64,000 bases of DNA from Zoroaster sp. YZ-2022 (taxonomy: Eukaryota; Echinodermata; Asteroidea; Forcipulatida; Zoroasteridae): assembly GCA_029582265.1 (NCBI GenBank), contig CM055822.1, forward strand, positions 2,291,057 through 2,355,056, in the 5' to 3' direction. The translations under genes and the position numbers were made by a program. The notes beneath the pieces were generated by a model, which worked only from the letters and a program-made list of their open reading frames with translations, did not search any database and was not told the origin of the DNA. Shown piece by piece: positions 50,701 through 59,700 of the stretch (position 1 is its first letter; each line of letters begins with the position of its first letter).

Positions 50701-53700
50701 GACAAAGCCCCCTGAACCTCCTGTGGGTAGCAGGCCTTGGTCTCCCTTTGGTCTAGAGGACAAAGCCCCCTGAACCTCCTGTCACTATGAATAACTTTAC
50801 CCTGAAAATCTGTTTTACCGTGAAATAAATAGTTCACAACAATTTCATGACGACACAACACCGTGAAATTGCCATGAAATACTCTTGGAATTCCTTCGCC
50901 GTGAAAATGCTGTGAAAATGCCATGAACTTCTCGTGGCAGTTTTGGGGCAGCTCATTAATTCTCGAGAGCACCATGAATTTGCAGTGAAATCACCGTGGA
51001 CATTACTGCCAATATCTGAGAGGAAGAAACACTGTGAAATTGCAGTGAAATTACAGTGAACTGTTATTTCAAGGCAAAACGGATTTTCAGGGTATTTTCA
51101 AGGTGAAGTTGTTCATAGTGTGTGGGTAGCAGGCCTTGGTCTCCCTTTGGTCTAGAGGACAAAGCTCCCTGAACCTCCTGAATGTTTACTTTTGGAGGAT
51201 TTACAGACTCCACGGTACATCCCCACAAACAAGAAACTAGAGGTTTGGACACAATACAGGCTACTTCTGTCTTTTCTCTTGAGGCAAAGGGAGATTTTCT
51301 AAAAGATACTGAAATCAGGAAAAATCCTGAGAAATCACAGGCTGGGCGTTTTTTCAACACAGGTTAGATGTGCAAACATTGCCTGTACCCCCTTGGTGAA
51401 TGAGATACAGGCGTGGTTCAACACCCTTGGAGTCACAATGAAGCCTTACCCGTTTCGCAGTTCCTGCCGGTCCAGTTATCATCACAGAGACAGAAGTAAT
51501 TCGTCTGTAGATTGAAACATGGTGCATCATGCTGGCATGGTGTAGGATTGCACAGGTCAATAGCTAAAGAAAAAACAAACAGAAAACAACAACTGTACAT
51601 ATATCTGTGTAGCATATCATTTAGCAAAAGTAAACAAAATCCTAGAGGACAATGCTTCCTGAACCTCCTGGATGTTTGATTTTGGAGGATTTACAGACTT
51701 TCCACATCCCCACAAACAAGAAACTAAAGGTTTGGACACAATACAGGCTACTTGTAGATTTCTTTCAAGAAAGATTTTAAGTTTACAACATGAAGATGCA
51801 TCAATCTAAATACATTCACAACTATTCCAGCAGAAAAATTAAGAATAAGCAATTTGTTTAATTTCAAAATAATAATTTTTTTTTCACAGACTAGATCATG
51901 GGCTTAGGATTTAATAATAATTAATAATAATAATTTTCCATGGGCACCTTTGAAAAACAGTCTTTCAATGAAAGGTCTCCCCAGGTTGTGTAAATAAGAA
52001 ATAAATATCGAATGCTTGGAGCACAAATGTTATGTGCATTTTTTGGCAATTTTGGGGTGTTAGTATAATATTATGTAAAATTACACTCTCTAGATGATGC
52101 ACATAATCAGATAAAAACCAAAGACATGCATTGCTGGTGAAAATTGAAATAAGTACAGCTTTCCATTTACACATGGTCCAAACCTTGAATCACGTTTTTC
52201 TAAAAACACTTGACATGTTTGTGCTCCAAGCACTCGACATGAAACATTTCTATATCGCTTAATGCAGATGTTTCAAAGTGCTTTACACAATTTACATTTA
52301 AGATGAGTTTTTAATGGGAGATTTGAATGAGTCTCTCACTATGAATAACTTTACCCTGAACATGCCCTGAAAATCTGTTTTACCGTGAAATAAACAGTTC
52401 ACAGCAATTTCATGACGACACAACACCGTGAAATTGCCATGAAAAACTCTTGAAATTCCTTCGCCGTGAAAATGCCATGAACTTCTTGTGGCAGTTTTGG
52501 GGCAGCTCATCATTAATTCTCGAGAGCACCATGAATTTGCCATGAAATCACCGTGAACATTATTGCCAATATCTGAGAGGAAGAGACAACTGCAGTGAAA
52601 TTACTCGGTGAACTGTTATTTCAAGGCAAAACAGATTTTCAGGGTATTTTCAAGGTGAATGTAGAATGTAGCTTTGCATGGTGAGGAGGATAAGAGTAAT
52701 TGCGGTGACACCATGAGAAATGCTCAATTGAGTAGTAATTAGTTCTGAAAAGAACTGGAGGTACAACTCGATGTTTCAAGGTGAAGTTGTTCATAGTGTA
52801 TGGGGGTATAGCTTGATAGACGTGGAGACAGATTTAGGCAATGAACATACTAATGCATATAATAAGTATACCCACCACTTGTTGCATCTGTACAAGTTGT
52901 CTTGAAGGCGTGGCTAAGTCTGATGATGACAATAGGTCATTATCATTTTCCATATTTATACCCAAGGAGATAAGACAACTCCACAGGCATTTACAAAGCA
53001 GATTACTTATTGACTCACCCATGTTACAGTCCGTTCCTGTCCAGCCTGGGGTGCAGTCACAGGTGTAGGAGGAATGATAGTTAGTGCAGTTGGCATCATT
53101 CAGACATGGATCCGGATCACATGCATTCAGCTCTGCAAGATTACAAGAGCCATTTGAAATGCTTTAAATATGGATAGTGTAAGATAATCTAAGACAATGT
53201 TGACAAACTGTAGACATACAGAAACACAGCTAATAGACAATGTCACACGCATGGGTGTGATTTGACATAAGGCCAAATAAAAAAAATTGTTGAGTTGCCC
53301 TCCAGTGAAAATATTTGAAGGGGTCGGTCATAGATCAGTCTGGATTTTTTTTAATTTTTTTTTTTTTTTTCTCCTTGACTTTCATTTTAAGATTGAAATG
53401 CATTGGAACTGAAACCACATACCATGTTTTTCATTTGTATACCTATCAGCAAGGAATTTTGCTTCAGAATAAAAGTATCCCAAGCAGTTTTGTTGTACTT
53501 TTCGCTGTGATTGACACAGCAAATTCATCCATATTGCGTGCAATGCTCAACATGCAACATGTGAGTGGCCATTCGATTTGAAAACGTGTAGATTGAGTCG
53601 CAATCGTTGACACACGTACAGTGCGGGGAGCCAGTGCATGAGGGCCATTTGATTTGAAAACGTGTAGATTGAGTCGCAATCGTTGACATACAAAACAGTG

Positions 53701-56700
53701 TGAAGCCAGTGGAAAACATGTGAGGGGACCATTCGATTGGAAAACGTGTAGATTTGAGTCGCAATCGTTGGCACACAGTGTGCGAAGGCAGTGCACCATG
53801 TGAGGGCCGGGGCCATTCGATTTGAAAACATGTAGATTGAGTCTTGGGTACCGGTAAATTTACCGGTAAAAAAAGTGGAAAATTTCACAAATCAAACCTA
53901 TTATGTTTTATACAAAGAAAATTGGTAAGTTTCATTAATAAATAGGCCTATGAATGACGGGGGTAAAAAAAAAAAAAAAAAAAAAAACCCGACCTGAGAT
54001 TTCAACACTTTTGGGTCGGTCGGTGGAGGGCAACTCAACATCTTTTTTTTTTGGCCTAATGTCCCTAATTTGCCATAGTGACAAATGCGGTATTGTCACT
54101 TTGCCAAATTACAAAAAATAGCCAGTTAGAGCATTCGTCATTTGAATGCATGCTCTATCTCCAAAACTATAAGAAATACATGCATGTGGATTAGATACAA
54201 TGGTAGGTCTCTTCCTGAATGTACTGATGGGCGGGAAAAACTTAAAATTTAAAAAGTCGGATTGGTCACTATGGCAAATTAGGGACGATAAGTCAAAAAT
54301 CCTGAGAAAAAAAAAATGGTATGTGGGAGGATTTTACAGACTCGAGAAACAAGAAGTTTGGACACGATACAAGCTACTTCTTTCTTTCCTTGGTGGTTAT
54401 CTACTTCTCTTCTTTCAAGAAATTATTTAGAGAAAGAGAAATCAAAGGCCTACACATGTTTACACTGGCAGTTTTGGGAGTGGGAACTTTTTAGTTTCAA
54501 TGTTAATTTTATTTTAGGTTACAGAGAAACAGAGGGATACACACATGATACACACATACCTTATGTGGACATTCTTTTGTTCTTGTGTAGTTAAGAAAAA
54601 TATTGCCATTTCCACTGAAATGGAGCAGATTTTTTTCTTAGTCTTTCCCTTGAATAATCTACTCCATTTTGCGACCGATAACATAAAAATGTTTCCTTTT
54701 TTAGAAAACTGAGATTTTCTAATTCGTGAAACCTCAAGAACTGTATATTGTTTTCACACACAGCTTTCGCAACACCAATTCAGACAAGCACCTTTAGCTC
54801 CCTCTCACTGCAGTGATCTCCTGCCCACAGGGATAGATAGTCTTCTGATATATAACCGACACTCTCACAGATACAGACACGGTAGCAGACACGGTGACAA
54901 AGTGATGCACTGCGAGCTCAATACAGTGATCTCCTGCTCAGTGATATATATAGCTAGTCTTCTGATTTATAACCAACACTCTCATAGAGACAGAGACGGA
55001 GACAGAGACAAAGTGATGCACTGTGAGCTTATCACAGTGATCTCCTTCCCCCAGGATATAGCTTGTCTTCTGATTTATAACCAACAGTCTCACAGAGATA
55101 GATTGACAGACTCAGCGAGCTTATTATCTGTCTCACAGTGACCTCCTGTCCACTATAATACACATATGTATAAACACCTGCAAACGTGGACCTGCAAATG
55201 TGGACCTCCTATTGTTCTCCTCTATCGTTCCGACAACCTAGGACCTATTGTTTTCCATTGTGATTGCAACAGAGGACCTACTGACTCTTTTGTTATAAGT
55301 CCTCAGTTTGAATGTGTATACGTGAACACACACACAACTTGTGATGATTGATAAACACAATCACACAGAGATAAACATAGTGACAAATAGAGGGACAGAC
55401 AGCTTACCTGTCTCACAGTGATCGCCTGTCCACTCTGGTACACACAATCACACAGAGATAAACATAGGGACAGACAGCTTACCTGTCTCACAGTGATCGC
55501 CTGTCCGGCCACTCTGGTAGACACAAACACACAGAGATAAACGTAGTGACACAGAGGGACAGACAGCTTACCTGTCTCACAGTGATCGCCTGTCCACTCT
55601 GGTAGACACAAACACACAGAGATAAACATAGTGACACATAGAGGGACAGACAGCCTACCTGTCTCACAGTGATCGCCTGTCCACTCTGGTAGACACAAAC
55701 ACACAGAGATAAACGTAGTGACACATAGAGGGACAGACAGCTTACCTGTCTCACAGTGATCGCCTGTCCACTCTGGTACACACAATCACACAGAGATAAA
55801 CGTAGTGACACATAGAGGGACAGACAACCTACCTGTCTCACAGTGATCGCCTGTCCACTCTGGTAGACACAAACACACAGAGATAAACGTAGTGACACAT
55901 AGAGGGACAGACAGCCTACCTGTCTCACAGTGATCGCCTGTCCACTCTGGTAGACACAAACACACATAACTGGTCTGCTGATTAACACACGTTGCTCCAT
56001 TTATACATGGAGATGATACGCAGAGATCAACGGCTGAATAATTAAGAAAAAATAACGAATATTTAATTACACTGTACATCGGAAGTCTATTACCTACATG
56101 AACTGTGCCAGTCATGTAATTACCTTGTCCATGGCATTGTACTCCAATAACAATGTTTTATAGACATTTCTGTCCGAGTTGGTGTTTTGCGACATGCTGG
56201 CTTAATAGTCATGCTTAATAGGCAATGATTCAAAACCAAATATTTATAACTTAAACAAATCTTCTATTTCATCAAAAATTACTCAATAATTAAATTTTGA
56301 AAGGGCACAGGGAACAGGGTACAGGCATTTATTAATAGGAATAAAATTTCGAAAGTGGTGACAAATTAAAGTTGTTGCTTTGAATGTGTATGAAGTAACA
56401 TGATACCGCCAAGCAGTGTACTTTTCTTAGGTGATCACCAAAATGTCAAAAGCATACCAGTAATCTGTGATGTAGCTGCACAAGGTCTATAATTGTGTTA
56501 TGATCCAGGCGTGTGATTTGACAAAAGTAACAAATCCTGAAAAATGGGTAGCGGGCCTTGGTCTCCCTTTGGTCTAGACGACAAAGCCCCCTGAACCTCC
56601 TGTGGGTAGCAGGCCTGGGTCTCCCTTTGGTCTAGACGACAAAGCCCCCTGAACCTCCTGTGGGTAGCAGGCCTGGGTCTCCCTTTGGTCTAGACGACAA

Positions 56701-59700
56701 AGCCCCCTGAACCTCCTGTGACTAGCAGGCCTGGGTCTCCCTTTGGTCTAGAGGACAAAGCCCCCTGAACCTCCTGTGGGTAGCAGGCCTGGGTCTCCCT
56801 TTGGTCTAGAGGACAAAGCCCCCTGAACCTCCTGTGGGTAGTGGGCATGGGTCTCCCTTTGGTCTAGAAGACGACAAAGCCCCCTGAACCTCCTGGATGT
56901 TTAATTTTGGAGGATATATAGACTCTCCACATCCCCACAAACAGGAAACGAGAGGTTTGGACACAATACAGGCTACTTCTTTCTTTCATTTGTCAGTTTG
57001 TGGCTACTTCTCTTATTTCCTAAATTTTGAGGCAAAGGAAGATTTGTTAAAAAAAATCCTGAGAAATCACAGGTCTGAAGATGATCCTTTGTCATACCAA
57101 TATCACAAGAGTCTCCCATCCAGCCATCTTGACAATCACAGATGAATGATCCAGGTGATGATATGATACAAGTAGCAGTGTTGGCACAGGGGTTAGGGTG
57201 GCACTCATCAACAACTACAATCAATAATAAATAATCACTTTGATTATTATAAAACGAACGTGTTGTTCACTGTTTTACTGCCAGTTTTAATCTAGACTTG
57301 TTTTTTTTAGAAGAAAAAGTCTGAAATGTAATATTTAAGCAAATATTTGCTATCAGCATGTTTTAACTGATAGTTTAAGAGCCATGAAATACACTTTTTG
57401 TGATGATGAAGGTTTTAATAAACAAAATGGGATGTCTATTTGTGAAGATTGATTAGATGACGTCATCTATTACATCACATGTTTACAAAAGAGCCCCAAA
57501 GGTCAAACTGCCCCGGGCACAAAATGTACATTGGTCTACGACAAAAACCATTAAATCTGACATTTTGAGATGTCAGCAGAAAAATTCTTAATTTGATTAA
57601 TTTTTAATAAGACCATAACATCTCAAAATCTTACTCATCTGAAAATTAAAAACATTCTTGATGATATGTGGCCAAGTACAAAACGTATAAACTCTGCATA
57701 CAAATACACACACTTTTGCCCGGCAGGAAATCACCCTGGTACTCTAAAGGTCATGCAAAGTGTATATAAGTCACATGGTCTATATACAGTTTAAATTTGT
57801 AAAAATGTTCATGTTTATTCTTGACACATGAGGGCGCTATTTTGTTAGAACACAACAGGAACTCTGTGTCACAGCAGCCATGAAATAAAAATAAAAAAAT
57901 CTTTGCCCAGGAAAAAAAGTGATAATCCTCAAACATAGGTAACAAAACATTCAGTTAAATAACATGACATGACAATAACTAAAACATTTTAGAGAACTGG
58001 CTTTTGCAAAGACAAGGAATTCAGTCAACTTTTATTCACAAATCAACCATGATGTTGCATCAGATCCCGCTGTGACATCACTGATTTGCTCATGAATAGG
58101 CACACTTTAATTACTTGTCAAATAGATACATGTATCAAAACACTCAAATTTACAATGAAACGGTAAAGAAAAAATAATAATATAACATAAAACGATAAAA
58201 ATTAAAATACCAAGAAATATGACTTTTAAATCATTGCAGGATAGTTCTTAATAATAATAATATAATAATAAAGATTTGTAGCGCGCACATATCCACCCTG
58301 CTGGGCACTCAAGGCACGGAAACAAAGAAAAAAAAAAGAAGAAAAAAAAAAACACCAAAAAAAACACACCATAAAACATGAATACAAACAATATACAATG
58401 ATAGCATAGGGAAAAAATTATGTACTGAGATACATGTACCTACAATGCAATTACAAATATACATCATCTTTGAAGAATTGTGACATAAGATGAGTTTTAA
58501 GCATCGACTTAAATCTAGTTATACTATGACAAGATTTGAGTTTAGTTGGAAGATGATTCCAGAGTCTCGGAGCCGCGACAGAAAAAGACCAATCACCCCA
58601 GTTCCGTTTTGAAGTTGGTTCCTTTAGGAGTGACACGTTGCTGGAGCGCAAATTGCGTGATGGAGTGTACACTTTAAGCAGTTCAGAAATATAAATTGGA
58701 GCAATCCCCAACCCCCGCACCCCAATTCCCTGCACTCCCATCCCCGGGGGAATTAAATGAATTATAGTAACATACCGATATCACAGATATCTCCTGTCCA
58801 TCCATCAGAGCATTGACATACATAGAAGGTGAATCCATTTATACATATAGCTCCATTCATACATGGATCCACAGGGCTACAAGCATCCAATGCTAAAGAG
58901 ATAAGATTATCAAAAGCCACTCTTCACAAATGGTAATTTAAAAAAGCATAAATGATCAGTTTTATATAAAACTTACTTGGCGTTACAGGGACAATATCGT
59001 CACGATCAGAGCAGACTTTTAACAGGGCATGGAATCGGTGTCCTAGTTTAAAGATTGACTAATGACTGAAAACTACCAGCTCATTTATGCAGCAGCAACA
59101 GTAATTATGACGTTATCAAGTAGGATTTTATTTTCAGTCACTGAGTTAATCTAAAACTAGCACTCCGATTCCATGCCCTGTCTGCTAGACCGAGGCTAGT
59201 GGTTTTAGCAGCAGGACTACTAGCTGCTGGGGTTTGGGTAGTCCGATGGGCTAGTGAAAAAAAAATTAAAAATAAATAAAAATATGCAAGAAACATTCAG
59301 TATGATCTAAGTATGATCTCAGCAAGAACATGTTGCTCACCAGCTCACCATTTCATTTCTTTTTCTTGTATTTATATTCACCTTTTTCAGGACTACTAAA
59401 AATGAGAAGAATTTTGACATAACTAGCCCTCGACAGGCCAGATGATTGTATTACAAGTTCTCCAACACAATTTACCTGTTTGACAGTTGGTATCTGTGTA
59501 ACCTTGAATACAGCTACAGGAATAATGAGTCCTGAAATTATTACACAGCCCTCCGTTCTGACATGGTGAGCTAGCACACTGGTCAAGAGCTGTCAGAAAA
59601 GAAACAATGAATATTTACTGCATTATGTTCAGCATTGGTAATGTGGACAAAACTGCTTTAGGGAGGAAGCCTTTGAGAAGCCCGTCCAGGTCCAGGCCCA

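Noticed and set aside
55303..56000. Single continuous protein through the 87-bp repeats
   Set aside because: The frames stay open only because the unit is 29 codons; splice donors in each unit and lack of complete EGF modules argue for intron sequence.
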